Assembly (NCBI RefSeq): GCF_963678975.1
Contig: NC_089275.1
Coordinates: 38,106,819 to 38,170,818 of the forward strand
Origin: Dysidea avara
Lineage: Eukaryota > Porifera > Demospongiae > Dictyoceratida > Dysideidae
Length of the DNA stretch: 64,000 nt
Direction: 5' to 3'
Shown here: positions 24,060 through 43,626 of the stretch, in pieces
How positions within the stretch are numbered: position 1 is the first letter of the stretch
Layout of the letters: every line of letters begins with the position of its first letter
The notes under the pieces: model-generated
Databases searched by the model: none
The model's input: the letters and a program-made list of their open reading frames with translations, nothing else
What the model was told of the DNA's origin: nothing
Position numbers and translations under genes: made by a program

Positions 24060-24616
24060 ATTCTAAGCCGGACTACATTAAAAAGCTGATTAGCTGGTTT
24101 CCAGAAACAGATGACGCTAGAGTCATACCTGCCTTGATGTACTAGACACACTACTGTAGTGTTGTTCTACATTTTATTCAAAATGATCATGAGCTTTGTT
24201 CTGAATCCTTCATGCTTCCTCAAATTGTGAAACCCAACCCAAGATTTTTGCACTACAACAAAGCAACTGCCGTACTTTACAGCATAAATGCAGCAACACA
24301 AGGCTATGTTCTTTACATGCATAATGAAAGTAGGCAAGCACCTCATATCCATAAATGAAGTTGCACTGAATGTAATCCACATACAATTTCAATCACACCT
24401 TCTACATAACTATTTCTGGCCATACAGTAGTACATTACTGTTATTGCTCATTACTGGGTTTTCCCAACATCACTTATCAAAACAACCACTGTGTACATTA
24501 ACAGTGTCCCACAACACTTCACTTGTAATAGCACATCATAAAACATTTCAATTAAAATTATTTATGAAAGGAAGCAAAAAGCATTACAATTTATAGTCTA
24601 TAGTATGCACACAACA

Positions 24617-27600
24617 TTATTCAGTGACAGTGGTCACCAACTGTGGTTCCCTAGGGTCATCAAATCTGTCCATAGTTTGTGTCTGGAACACAGCGTATAA
24701 CCCGATGATCAGGATTGGTAGTAATACAGATAGTGTTAGTATGCCCATCCAGGTTGTTGCTGAGAAGTATGGTTCACAATCAAATGCTATACTGAACTCG
24801 GAATGGAATTTATCAGTGAACAGCTCTGCCTTGAGACATAGAAATAAAAAACAACTTGTGTAAATTTGCATGGGTATAATATATAATGCATATGTGACAT
24901 CTTACTAGTGGCCAACACCTTTTCTTATCATGTGACGTCAAATAGGTTTCAAACATAGCTAAGGCACACTTCATGACCTCATTAATAAGACCACCTCATT
25001 ATAGTGACCATGTCAAGGAGGTCCCAAACACAGCTAAGGTGTGCTCCATTACCCCGCCCTATTTAATTGGTCCCAAGGCTCAAATAATGAGGCAAGCATT
25101 TTAAATAGGCAATCAAAATATCTGGGTAATGTCTCAATCCTATTGTCCACAAGTTGGTGATAATGTCAATATCATCCCACAATCTGTGTACTAAGAATTT
25201 CATCTTTAACACAATTTACCTGTAGTCCATAAATTTTCACAACAGGATAGTTACGATCACACCTGTCAGTAATCGGATCACGTTCCACACAGTACGTAGC
25301 ATCACTGCAGTGGAACGATGCTCGATAGGGGACGTCTAATGGATAAGGTGGAAGAAGTTCTTTCTTGTAGGTCAAGTTTGTCCGTGATAATGATAATGAA
25401 TCAGCTTCAACTCCAAGATTAAGCCTCCAAAACCCATTAGGTAATGTACGAGTCTTCTTAACAAAGAAGAAGCTGGAGCATGAGATAACAGGAGATCACA
25501 TGCACACCAATAGTAGTAATGACACACGAACACACACCCCTGGAGTGCTTGCACGACATCTAAGGGCCATGCCCACTAGACTGGCATATGCATTCTTTTT
25601 CAACAGAGATGACACCCACAGTACACACACTCACACACAAAGCCTACGGCAGCCATGCGAAACACATCTACTGGTATCTAGCAATGGGATGTCTGTGCAC
25701 CACTCAGCACTTTAGGAAAATCATCCTGGGATAGGACTAGTAACCCGCAGGAGGACTGTCAATAGAGAGGTCACGGAACCCAAAGTTCTACAACAACCCC
25801 CCCCCCCCCCCCCCCCCCCCCAGCACCACTAAACGAAACAAGGACAGTTGGGCATTTGCTTCCCCAGTAAACGCCAGGTACCCATTATGTTACAGCACGG
25901 GGTGGGCTGCTACATATTATAACATACCGATACAAACATACCAAATACTACAACTAAACCACTCACACACTATACTACAACAAACAGGCTGTACTACACA
26001 TACACATGAAAACAATAAAACAACTCACGTAATGGTAATATCAGTAGAAGTATTTGCAGTGTACTTTACACTAAACCCAATACCAGTAGCACTAAAATGA
26101 CAAAACAATGTGAATATTACTCACAGAGGTAAACAATGGCAAATACACTACAGCAAATAATTCAGTTATCCGAAACCATCGAATGACTGGTGTAGGTCCT
26201 ATTCTGAGTGAGTTAAATCCAATGAAGGACTCGCATAACAACTGTCTAGATCTACTAAATACTCAAATTCCATTGATATGGGTGCACTAAGACCTTCATA
26301 GTATGTACAAGTTGAGCTGGATCCTGAAACACCGGTAAGAATAAAAAGTGAATTTTTCTCTCAAGAAAATTAACATTTCAGCCAACCAGATTAGTGGTGA
26401 CTATAAAAGTGTCAACAACAGATATGTGAATTTTGGCTCTATTACAAGTTTGGTAAAGGGTTGTAATGGAAACCACACTTTTATGGCTTCACCTAGTCTA
26501 GCTGTGCCCTCCCCTTCGCTTTTGGAGTAAGGGTCTGGTGACCGTAGTGTATGGTACTTGTGCTACTACCACTATAGAGTGGCAGAGCCAATCAAATTGC
26601 AGTATCCAGTTTAAATAAGTATTTGTGACGTAAAACGTGTAGTTTGTGCCATGAGTAACACAATAACCATGGCAACCAAATGCAGAATAGTTGGAAAGCA
26701 GATGATACTCTCCGAGCGAGACTGCAAGATACACATGCCGTAAAGACTTACATTGAGAAGTAGGAAGTTTTGTGCTTTCTTTGTTGAGTTACAACAGCAT
26801 AAACATGTAATTTATTACGTCACGCACAATTTGAATTCCATTCGCACAAGTACCGTAGGCTGTATATATTGTGTTGGGCATTTGAACGCAAAGATTTCGA
26901 AATACTTTTAGCGGGCCAAGTAGTACTATAAATGAACCAAATTTTAAGATCGTGTGTAATTGCATACATGAATTATTAACCCTTTCTTACCGAAGTTTAT
27001 TCGTAAAACCACAGTAAAACCTCAGGAAATGATATTTCATTGCTTGTGTGATCTTTGCGCGAAACGTGAGGACCCCACCCAGTAATTAGCACGGAACGGC
27101 TATATACCATATGAAAGCCCTCTTTCCCTTCTACCCAAACATCTAAAAACCTTACAAGAAAACACATAACTCGTGCGCTTTGAAGTAAAGAAAGGCGCGT
27201 TGTTATTCTTCACCATAGCAGCGAAAGATGGGTGCCGCCATCTTGTTATAACCCCGGGTTACATCATACTATATATTTTTAGAATCTTTATCACGTGAGG
27301 AACTGTTTTATTCTTAGTAGAACACACCATGATGCCATGATGCTCAGAGCAAAAGTTATCAAAATTTAAACAGATACAATTGTTTTTGATGCGTTTTTGT
27401 GTGTTTATAAGTGTTGATAGTTCCCCATACTCGTTCTTATCGCTTTGCATTAAACTTTATTAGAAACGCCCCCTGGGCCTACTCAACAAAATGGTGGTTA
27501 TTTCAACTTCACAGCCCTTAGGATGAAGGAGTTATGGGTCCATTTATAAAGGGCACCTGTAACACACATTTTTTTGTCAATATACTAGCCATTCGGTAAT

Positions 27601-30600
27601 AATGGGTTAATTAAATGTTTTTGAGGATTCAGCTCAACATGTACATACTATAGTAGAAGGCAAAAAAGCATTTAAATGAGCAAAAAATTAAATTTCAGGG
27701 ACCAAAAGTCCCACTCACTATAAGCATATAAAAACAATACCAGATGTACAGATTTTAAACGAGTGGAACATTTCAATACACAAATCACCAACTCACTTTC
27801 CAACAGAAATGTTATTACATGGAATGGAATCTGGTTGGGGATCTTGTGTAGAATTAAACTCTATAATATAATGAGTGCTATTGCCCACGTTGACCATGAT
27901 GTGCTCAAATCTCATGTTAAAGAAACATGTATTATTGTTGGTATTACTATCATCAGTATGGTTGACGTTTCTACAGTAATGTATCGACGGGTTGCGGGTA
28001 TCATTTGCACAAGTCCCATTAGTATTGTAATCTGCCTGCCTGGCCATTCTGCTCAACACAACCTGCATGGAACAGAACATGCATTCCAACATATTTTGTG
28101 GTGTCTGGCTACTACCAGGCTTTAACTTGCTTTCATACACTATTACATTACATTAAGGGTGCTCACTGATATTTGAAGCCGTTTAAGTGCCAGCCCAGAA
28201 ACCACATGCAGCTGTTGCATCATAATTGGCATTACTATGAATACTTGTAGTATCCATGTTAAGCGCCTGTGTTTTGCACCAGAGAACAGGAGGAAGAGCA
28301 GCATTTTTTTTACTTTAAATCTTGCTGAAGTGTTAGCAAATGATTGTCTGATGGATCAAGAGTTACACTAGGGTGAATTAGTCTAAAAGTAAGTGTTATT
28401 ATAAGGCAACAAGTGTGAACGCATGTTTCGCTTGTAGCTAACATGCGTTCGTGCCTTGTTTTCTCGAGTGATAGGGCATGCTGGTAGTTTGTATTGTAAT
28501 TGTAAGCTGCTTATGTAGGGGACTATGTTACCAGCTGGAATCACAAGGCATTACAAGCTGCTGTGCCTAGCGTACCTAATGAAGAGCAGCTTGCTGGAGA
28601 CTCCAGGCGTAGCAAGAAGCTGTTCCGGTGTGTGAAGAAGAGAAAACAGAGCTTCTTTGTGTTTTGAACAGTATTTATGACATGTTATTTTGAAAAGTTG
28701 GTGATTGCAGTTAATAGGAATTTGTGTGGTTATTATATCAATAATGTTGGGCGCACGCAATCTTTGCACATGTTTACTAAAAATAAAACTAGTTTTTGAG
28801 TGATAGCTGTAAAAGCTTCAAATTTTGCACGGAGATAGGCAGATAAATTCTCTATAGGACTATGAAAAGATTTTGTCTGTAGCACTATGGCTTCGCGAGC
28901 AATGGCGATGGAAACACGAGGGTTTGGTTAGTAAAACACACTTTCAGGGCTTACGTATTATCAATGTAAGCTATGGATTAATACTTTTCATAGATATGTG
29001 AGTTGTAACCTTTAGTATATTTAGCACAATTTCCAGCGCTCTAGTGGTAAAGATGAAGGACTAGTTTCGATTTAAGCGCTCTGGAAAGAATTTCACGTAG
29101 CTATAGAACGGTAAAGGCTAGGGGAACCACTACCAATATAAGTACCACATGGATTCATTTTACACGTTGTCTGGTTATAAGAGGCAGTACAAAATCACGC
29201 ATTGTATGGCTTCAAATATCCGCGAGCACCCTTAAGAATGAATTATACTGATATTTTTCATATCTTAAAACCTTTATAAGTGCCAAGTGGGGCTACTCAT
29301 GCTGTAACTCCTCACAACCAGGGATTTTTCTAGGGGGAGGGGGGGCAAGGGGGGCATTTTGCCCCCCCCCCCCCCCCCCGAACTCTGCCTCAATCAGCCC
29401 AATGATGAAACAATGATAAATTGATTTGAAATCATAAAATTTAGTCGATGGCTAGCTAGCTACAATAATAGCCTAATTTAAGTTCTGCCCCCCCCCCCCC
29501 CCCCCTCCTGAATTTCTGAAAAACTCGGATTGCTCCCCCCCCCCCCCCTGTATTTATTTTCTAGAAAAATCCCTGCTCACAACCAACTTCAATTCTATCA
29601 ACATATACACCTGATGTATGGTAAATATGACCATCTCAGCAAAAACCCGACTTGTTCGCACAAGCATGCGTATTGAGAAAAATGAAGTTTAAAAATAATT
29701 CGTAAAATTACGCATGCTACAAAGAAAAATACGCAAGTTTTCCTTGGGCCAGTATTCGAAGAAGGAAGACTCAAGTCGATTAAACCTATATACCATCTTA
29801 TTCGCCTGCTCATGGAGAGTTCGAAAATCTTTATTTCGTTTCTGTAGCTTCAACGGTATGCGTGACACGTGCGTTTGTTTACGATGCGGTAAACGTAAAC
29901 AAGATTGTCATCGTTTCGTCTACTAAACCGCTTTCATATCCATATACGCAAGTGTCTACAGGGCGAACACTATACCTTGGCTGATGTGCTGATCCATGGT
30001 GAACATTGTGAGCCAAATTGCAACGTTGTAGACTAATCCAAACGGAAGTTATGACTGCGAATGTAAGCGCCTGTAGTTTATTTTCAGTATAGTCGCTGTA
30101 CAAATCAATTATCTTGCTCTTCCTACTGTCTAGTGTTATAATTTCAAAACTACACACCACAGAAGGCTGAAATCTTGGTTATCCATTCCTTGGACACTGC
30201 TAATAATGCTGAGTGAATACAAAAAATTTTTTTTAAATTGTGCGAACAAGTCGGTTTTTGCTGAGACGGTCACAAATGATAGTTACCAATTCATCTATGT
30301 GAGTGCGTGTGTATGCATGCGTACATGTGTGCACGTGTGATTGCGTGTGGTATGTGTATCACTATCTTACTAGTGAAGTACATACCGGAAAACACATGAC
30401 ATGGAACACAGGTAATCAAAGATCAAAACAACTGGAACGACAAAATTACAAAACAGGAAAGAAGGTTACACAAACAGCACCTTATCATCATGATATTCTT
30501 GTGAAGACTTCGCTGCCAACATAGCAATGTAGTTCTCCTTCTTCACTACATTCTTGCTCATCACCATATTAACAAACTCGTCTAATTACAAACACAACCC

Positions 30601-33600
30601 AAAAGTAAACAATGTTGCATTTAGGTGCTCTAATATCACACACACACACGCACGCACGCACGCACGCACAAATATTGTAGTCTGGTTCCAAAAAAAGTGC
30701 TATAGCAAAAATAATTAATTGATTTGCTATTTCTGTACTTAATGATAACCTAAAAATCTCAGCTACATTAGTAAAGAACATGTTCATACTTGGTGGCCAA
30801 CAATTAATTGTATGTTAAAATCTTTTTGTAGTTACCATTCTTAGTAAAGAATAATATGCTTGGTTATAAACAGATGAAGGCACTACTGTACCTATAAAAT
30901 TCAGAAAATCTTTTCTGTACATACCATTTCACATAAACCAACACCAACACCAACACCAACACACACACACACACGAACAAAACATGTGCACGCACAGTTA
31001 CTCTCATGCACGCATGCGCTCATGCATGCACACAAATCACACCTAAGTATAATACGCAGAAAGGCATACAAGAAGGCAGATGGAAAGACATATATACACA
31101 CTTTATACACTAACCAATTTTAGTTAACTGTGAAGCTCGTTCTGAAGAGAAACTACAGGACAAGTAAAAATAGTGAAAGGACTACACATACAGTACAGGA
31201 AGAATACAGCATACTACACTGGCACCAAACGGTAAAATACACAAGCAATTTCAGCTCCTAACAATCGGATTTCACAAAGACAAGTATTCAATAACAGTTG
31301 CGTAAATAACACACGCAACAACAAGGATGTCCTTTTATTTAGTTACCTGGACGATGATTCTGGGAGACTAATGACACACAGTTTACACTGGCTGTTCACA
31401 AATTGAGCATCACTAGACTGCAAATCTGTAAAGATATGTATAAATGATAGTGGAAGTATACCATACCTCTGAGTAGAACAATACTAATTGAAATGACACA
31501 AAAATGTGACCAGATCTGCAAGTTAGTGCATTTTTGAATTCCATTTTCTTTATCTAGATATATACCACTTTAGCGTGGGCGTTCAAAGGCGCCGCTCGGT
31601 GTTTAACTCGCATATTGCCCGGGCAATATCAAGATATTGCCCGGGCAATATCATGGGAAAGCAGTTTGCCAATGACTTTGATACCCAGCCAGTTCAAAGA
31701 ATCGATGCGCTTTGACTCGTTATATTGAGCGACATAGAGCTTTGTATTGTGGGACTCGGTTTTGTAGAGGTTGCTAAGTTTAGTACATAGGCTAAGATAG
31801 AGTAGTTGGTTGTTACTAAAGGATAATGAAGGCACAAAATAATTGTTTGGGCGATTGTGGATGCGTATTTCTACCCACCGCGTATCAACCTTGAACAGAC
31901 CATGGAACAGCAAAGCTACTACTGCTACGTTGAAATAGGTTAGTAACTTACAGTTCTAAGTACTTAACTTAATATAATAACTTACTTACTGTCCCAATAG
32001 CGAAGTTAGTTGGCTTAACTTAGTACAAAAATGATAACAATATAAACTCCATCCCACAATCGCAAGGTTTCTAACATTGCGTGTTGAAGCATAGTAACGT
32101 ACTAATGACGTTTTAATGTATGGACAACGTTTTGATGGCTATTAGCCCACACTATTAAAACCACAATCGATCTTCAGATGCTACTGTATAAAACAAATGG
32201 GATGAGTTCTCGTTAGTTCTTTCGTCTATTAGGTGAGTGCGCCCCAAGTGACATATATCACTTGTACCATGGCTGCTTGGGATTTTGCTGACATATACAC
32301 CCGCAGCCCTCAGGCCTGCGGCCCTCGTGCTTTGGGTGTATATATCAGCAAAATCCCTCGCAGCCATGGTATAACTATTACATAACTAAAGGAATGGCCA
32401 ACTGAAGTTCAGCACTAGAAGCCAAGAACTTTTGAAGTTACAGTGCTAAAAAGTGGCAACAACAGAGAAATTGATTTGTACAGTGACAATATGGAAATAA
32501 ACCACAGGTGCTTAAAGAAACGGTCATAATTTTCTAATACAGTCCTCTACTGAGATGCAATTTACACTATCGGATTCTCCATTAACAGGTAAATCCATTG
32601 CTGGGTAAGTTTCGTCTTTCAGGCCTTTCAGAAGCTGAGCGAAGGCAAAAATGTGAGAAGATAAGACAAACCGTTTGTCCAACATAAGGCAATCTAACGC
32701 TCATATCTTCTCTCTCCTTTAGGAGTACTGACACGAAACAAAGATCGAACTCCTCTTGTTTGGGGAATCACGATGCTACCATAGTTTTTGCTGTTATCAC
32801 CTTCCTTCATTGTGAAACAAACGCTAAAACATTTTACAGAATTCTTTCAATTTTGTAAACATTTCACCCACTGTATTTATTACATTCTACTGTAAAATTA
32901 GGCTTGTGCTAACATATGGGATTCTTGCTATATTAACTCAATGATTTTGAACTACAGCACATTACTCATCTTAAAATGTAACTGGATCTGCAAAAACCAG
33001 ACACGATAGCGCAAACCTAAATTTCAAGTACAAAGCGTTGAAAAAAATGTGTGAAATATTTGCGTATTATTGAAAAAATTCTGTAAATTTTTTGAATGCC
33101 TTTTTCTTAGTGAAAGAAGGGACTAACAAAATAAAAACCTGGATATTGTCTTATTCACCTACTTATGAGGAGTTGGAAAACCTTTGTTTTGTTGCAGTAG
33201 ACCCAAGAATACAGAAGTTATGAGTGTTTGTTTACGTCACGTTGAAGTGATCATATGCGATCAATTTTTCTTCACAAATTTTGCCCTTGCATGCAGTGAA
33301 GAAAGGTGATAGAAAGACAAGTAAATGATTCCCCTATCCACAACGAACACGATGGTGAAAAGTTTAGCCCAGTAAGTCAATCCATTCGTAAGTTACAACT
33401 GTTTTAGTAAGCACCTGTAATTTTTAATTCCACGCCAAAATTTTTGCTCATATGGTATGCTCAAGCTGATATCAAGCTCTGCACTTAAAACTAGTCTTTC
33501 ATTTACTCAAATTAATGTGAGTGACAAGCAAAGTGGTCGCTGTTTACTAGTGCTGTAACCCTTAAACCCACACAATCCAGAAACTGGATTTAAACTTAAG

Positions 33601-36600
33601 TTAATGTGCATTCCTTGCACAAAGCACTGTAACTTTCGAAGCATTTCCGTCACGGTATCTTGAGCACAGTAGGGATATAACACTTCTTATTGTTTTACTG
33701 TAATTTAATATCATGGACTACTCAGACTTGTTTCAGTACTTTTTATCGATGTGATATGGTCCCTACTCTAGTTGAAAATTCCAAATTTTTTTGGTATACT
33801 TGTATAATAAACATGAATTCTATATTGTAGCAGCCAGCCTTTGCCAGACAATGAACTACAATATAGTATGTGTTAAACAACAAAGCAACCAGCTACGAAA
33901 CTAATTTCAGCTAAAACACAAATCCAAGTAACAGCATTTCTTCAGCAAGTCTTGGAGCTTGTGCCTTGGCTTGTGGACAGTCGTAATGTAAGTAGTGCAC
34001 TTTTAATTGAGAGCAAAAAGAAAGAAATTAAGGAACAGCTGTAAGGACAGAGCTTAATATTGGCTCAAGTAAGCATCAAGATGGTGTTCAGAGGTTTATT
34101 CATTGTCACTGTGGCATTTGATAGTGTTACCAAGCGGCTGATTATGCTAAATAGATGTTTTAGAAAAGTTTTTTTCAGTCCATTTGTGAGTCCGTTTGTG
34201 AGTCCATTCGTTCCGTGGTTTAGTCATATCCACATAAGAGTCTGCTTGCAATATGTGACCGGATCTGTAAAAACCCGACACAATAGCACGTTTTCGAATT
34301 CCTGTTTATTAAACATTTATAATCTACTTAGCTAAGTGTACCTTCTGGCAACGTTTCAGCCTCATATGCCAATAACTTTCAGAGTTACAGCCCTATAAGT
34401 AGCAACAACAGAAAAATGATTCATACAGCTCACAAAATTACCAAAATTAAAATCTCGCCACTAGTGTTTCTAATATTTTAACCAATTGAACAGGTGTAAG
34501 ATCAAGTAAGAAGCAAGGTGGTGTATCTAGATGTACTGAAGGTCAGCCTGCAGTTATAATCAAACAATTCTATGAATGTCTGTTATTTTGTGGAAGTATA
34601 GTGAAGCAAAGATACTGTTTGAGGAAGATACACACACAGCGGAGATCATAACTAGCTGCTTAGCATGGATAATGTTCCCAATCATTTCATTTCCTTTTGC
34701 TACACTGTCATGGAACTTCTCCGTCCTCCGTCTCACATGAAAGTCTCTCCAGTATGCAAGCCAATGAAGTAAACGAGAAGCCAGCTATACACTTTGCTAC
34801 CACGTGGGACTCCATGTTGCATTTCGTCAAATTAAATTCTCGCTTAATACAAATTGTTAAGCAAAAACCAGATATTCTGCTTGCCAAAATTTCTGCTCAT
34901 ATGGTACTTCATAATCACGTTCAAAGGCTTCTGCAATTTGCAAGTCCACTTCCCAGTCGTTCTATGTTTTAGTCATGTCCATTCTTATGTACATATATGC
35001 ATATTTACACACACAATTTAGGCAGGAATTATTTCAGATATTCATTACACACATTAGCTACTACACTATACACACATGGTCCATGTTTACAACAAAACAA
35101 ATATGACCTCACCTTCAGCAGAGAAGAAGTAAACCCCATCACCCATCATAAACATGAAAGACAATTCTTTGACAAGGAAGTCAACCAGATTGGGTTGATA
35201 GGGTACTGACAATGTCGCTGAACTGGTGGAGTATCTGACAAGTTGCTATCAAGAACACATCAAATCAAGCTGATTATACACAACAATACACTACAAATAA
35301 ATACAGTGGGACCCCTGAATTCCGGACATCTTATACTAAGTGTTCTTATTACAGCACTGTTCTGATTTTTAAGGTCAAACAGCATGTATGAAAATGGTAC
35401 ACAACTACAAATAACACTGACAGTAAACACACTAGACACAAACGTGTACCTCAATGTTTTTCAAGGAGCCACTATCACTGCCATATATTCCACCATATTT
35501 TGCCAAATCATCAAATGACAGCTGTACAACATAAATAACATGCAAATGTTTCAGTAGAATATATCTTTACTATCAACACATGTATGGTTCAAATCTGTCT
35601 ATCATATCTTCTAATGAGAATTCACTAATAGTTAGCTCTTTATTTTCATACACATAAGGAAGATACATTCCCCTTTCAACTCATCAAGATATAAGGCCTA
35701 TCAAATTGTTTTTCAGTTGCTACGATACTCATCAAGCTGCATGTGTTCTTAAACCCACTTCACTCTGTCTCGTGCTTCAAATTAGTTTAAAGAAATTGTT
35801 TCGGTGTATAGCTAACCTGCCAGAAAGTCTAATATATAACCTTCATTTCTTAAGCGTTGGCTCCTTTTAATATAAAACAAGTTGATGTTGTGCTACTTCT
35901 AAAAACCAGGCGCCATGCAGCTAGCTAACTCATCTGGAATAACTATAGACAGTATATACTACTATGAATTAACCAACTATGTATTACTACTTTACAATAG
36001 GGTAGTTTGGGTTGTGCAATAATATAATTAGCTATTTCTCGTATTTCGTAATTCGTTCAATTACGTTGCTATGCACTGCTAAGGAAGCGTTTGTTAAGTA
36101 AACCGCTTTTACCAACATATTATGCACAAAACTATCTTCTAAACTGTTTTATAGTGTGACTAACGTGTTTTTTCCTACAAATTCTCTCGACAAAGTCTCA
36201 AAGCTGTTCTTCATTTTCGTTCGCGTACGTAAGGGATATGCCCCCTTTCAACTCGAAGCGATAGGATATTCCTGGCAGTGTACGAGGCCTGCACCGTTGT
36301 TTTTCAGTTGCTAAATGCCTGAAAACCTCAAGGGGAAGGTAGTCTGAGGAAAGTCACCACACCCGTATTTCAGTCCGCCGAAAAGAAACCACCTCAGAGC
36401 AAAGTTCACCTGTGCAGAAGTTTAATACGTCACTTTTACTTCTTACGTAAAAGCTGCTTTTACCGTTATTAAATGATTTTGCTCACGTGGGTGCGTACGG
36501 ACAAACATAGGTAGATAGATAGGTACACACACACACTTTTACGAAAACAATTTCAGTAAACCAGGTGCACGCCCGTGCGCCTGGCTTAAAAACTGTTTGC

Positions 36601-37333
36601 TCATGTGGGTGGAATGACTTTCTAAAATACAATCACAGGAACCCCCACTGCCTTTTGCCGCAGGGTATGCGCCTGGTTAATAAAAATAATCTATTAATAG
36701 AAATGGACCACCCTCAGGTGTGCTAATACATCTGGATTAAAGGTAGAAAACAATTTAATGAAAGTGCCATACTCAAGTTTGTGTAACTTCATAACAACTT
36801 TGTGAACGTGTCAACAGTCTCTGCTGTTGCAACTGAGGCTGGTAACACTGAAATGGTGACAAAAAAGAGCTGCATTTGCAAGCATCAATTTAGCTAATAC
36901 TCATGACCTCTGGTAGAGCTGGAATTACCAACTAGCAAACTAAATTACGTTAGATCTTAAAACAACATTGTGAACTTCACATATACATCCAGGCTGTAGC
37001 TTGTGCGTTTTACACAACACTCCCCGAAATGTGAACGATTCGTCCTAAAATATTAGAATACATACCTTGTTTTGCACAAAGACGATAATCTTCTCCTTGA
37101 TGTACAATATATTATTAAGAGATGATGACAAGGGAACAGCTGCAAGCGATGTGACACTAGCCAAGGACTCACTACAAGTACAAATATGAATCATTACATA
37201 TCGCTACTATATAAGAACACACAAACCTGTTGGACCATGCTATTAACGGTACGTTTTCTTGAGATGAGGCGTTAATACTAGATGTAGTGATTGCCAGAAG
37301 GACTAACGCAAAAGTCACGAAATTTGCTGCCAT
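24617..37333 (-). CDS. ATP6AP1: V-type proton ATPase accessory subunit S1 (Ac45)
   Basis: Type I membrane protein that assists assembly and trafficking of the vacuolar proton pump. I traced 11 exons: 37333-37227 (signal peptide, then VPLIAWSN, matching the family's VPL-LWS start), 37171-37066, 35521-35450, 35245-35113, 31425-31347, 31152-31115, 30581-30481, 28125-27797, 26091-26029, 25472-25220 and 24829-24617. The exon lengths sum to 1494 bases, an exact multiple of three, and every phase matches; the human protein is 470 residues, this one 497. The lumenal part has many N-x-S/T sites and Cys residues. The last exon encodes one membrane helix (WMGILTLSVLLPILIIGLY) and the tail TMDRFDDP, a family hallmark. 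The acceptor at 28,126 is weak, and exon 28125-27797 is the most diverged. Introns are full of MITEs. Confidence 0.93.
25797..25821. repeat. Poly-C tract in an ATP6AP1 intron
   Basis: About 25 consecutive C residues on the plus strand, in the intron upstream of exon 25472-25220. A slippage-prone tract with no other feature attached. Comparable shorter C runs occur near 16,411, 29,361, 29,487 and 29,536, all inside MITEs. Confidence 0.9.
26298..27653. mobile_element. Inverted-repeat element, about 1.35 kb, in an ATP6AP1 intron
   Basis: The left end ATAGTATGTACAAGTTGAGC, followed by TGGATCCTGAAA, is mirrored at the right end by the complement of ATAGTATGTACATGTTGAGC and TGAATCCTCAAA, giving terminal repeats of about 35 bp. 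A third, solitary end is at 9491-9535. No transposase frame is seen. Family unassigned; the target duplication is unclear. Confidence 0.6.
28157..29231. mobile_element. piggyBac-type MITE with TTAA target site, beside an ATP6AP1 exon
   Basis: Ends GGGTGCTCACTGATATTTGA and TCAAATATCCGCGAGCACCC are inverted and flanked by TTAA on each side (28,153-28,156 and 29,232-29,235). It is 1075 bp and non-coding. Its left end lies only 31 bp from the proposed start of exon 28125-27797, so the branch point for that exon probably falls in or next to transposon sequence. Confidence 0.8.
29319..29575. mobile_element. hAT-type MITE with G/C homopolymer runs
   Basis: Ends CAGGGATTTTTCTAG and CTAGAAAAATCCCTG are perfect inverted repeats of 15 bp, with the perfect 8-bp duplication CTCACAAC at both sides (29,311-29,318 and 29,576-29,583). 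The 257-bp body has several runs of G and C next to the ends. It lies in an ATP6AP1 intron. Confidence 0.9.
29628..30272. mobile_element. MITE with about 35-bp inverted repeats in an ATP6AP1 intron
   Basis: The left arm TGACCATCTCAGCAAAAACC, continuing CGACTTGTTCGCACA, is mirrored at the right end (TGTGCGAACAAGTCGG up to GGTCA). Related single ends occur near 32,985 and 34,255 (GGATCTG, then AAAAACC and GACAC). No clear duplication was found. It is 645 bp and non-coding. Confidence 0.72.
31556..32390. mobile_element. Compound foldback element A in an ATP6AP1 intron
   Basis: The left part carries the self-complementary word ATTGCCCGGGCAAT twice. The right part, 32,269-32,375, is a hairpin of about 107 bp whose arms contain ACCATGGCTGC, GATTTTGCTGA and TATACACCC around a GC-rich loop. 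The same plan, opening GCGTGGGC then GTTCAAAGGC and closing with a hairpin ending in GGTATAAC/TGTATAAC, recurs at 47,367-48,445. A minus-strand open frame of 94 codons (31,629-31,913) has no recognised domain. Confidence 0.55.
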
Positions 37334-37616
37334 TTTAACTGTCCTTTTGTATCATGTGATTACGCACGTGACAGATTACGGAAAATATTTAGTGGTGACA
37401 CTTTCACGGACACCTTGAATGCGTAAGGGTGATAGCATAGCCTCTGTCCTCTAGGATGAAGGAAACTCACGAAATACTGTCTTAAGGTGAAGTTCGCACT
37501 GTTTTTTTGTACAAGAATTGTTCAAATAAGTAGTTGTTTAAGAGCATATCAGAATACGGATTTTATACCAAGTAGTTTACTGGCGTTCGTTTTAGTATAC
37601 GGTTTTTTTCAGGTAT
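37334..37616. promoter_or_regulatory. Probable shared bidirectional promoter of ATP6AP1 and the AKTIP-like gene
   Basis: Only 283 bp separate the two divergent start codons. An E-box CACGTG followed by AC (37,365-37,370) lies 32 bp before the ATP6AP1 start; this core is the one bound by TFEB/MiT factors at lysosomal genes in vertebrates, which is suggestive for a V-ATPase gene but only by analogy. A poly-T stretch with CAG at 37,604-37,612 just before the AKTIP-like ATG may be an acceptor, so the plus-strand gene could have a 5' leader intron starting near GTGAAG at 37,487. No TATA box is evident. Confidence 0.55.

Positions 37617-43626
<6,010 letters not shown>

Noticed and set aside
26107-26215. 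Possible extra ATP6AP1 exon on the minus strand ending at a GTGAGT donor
   Set aside because: The neighbouring exons already join in phase without it (phase 2 to phase 2), and its translation does not resemble the family.
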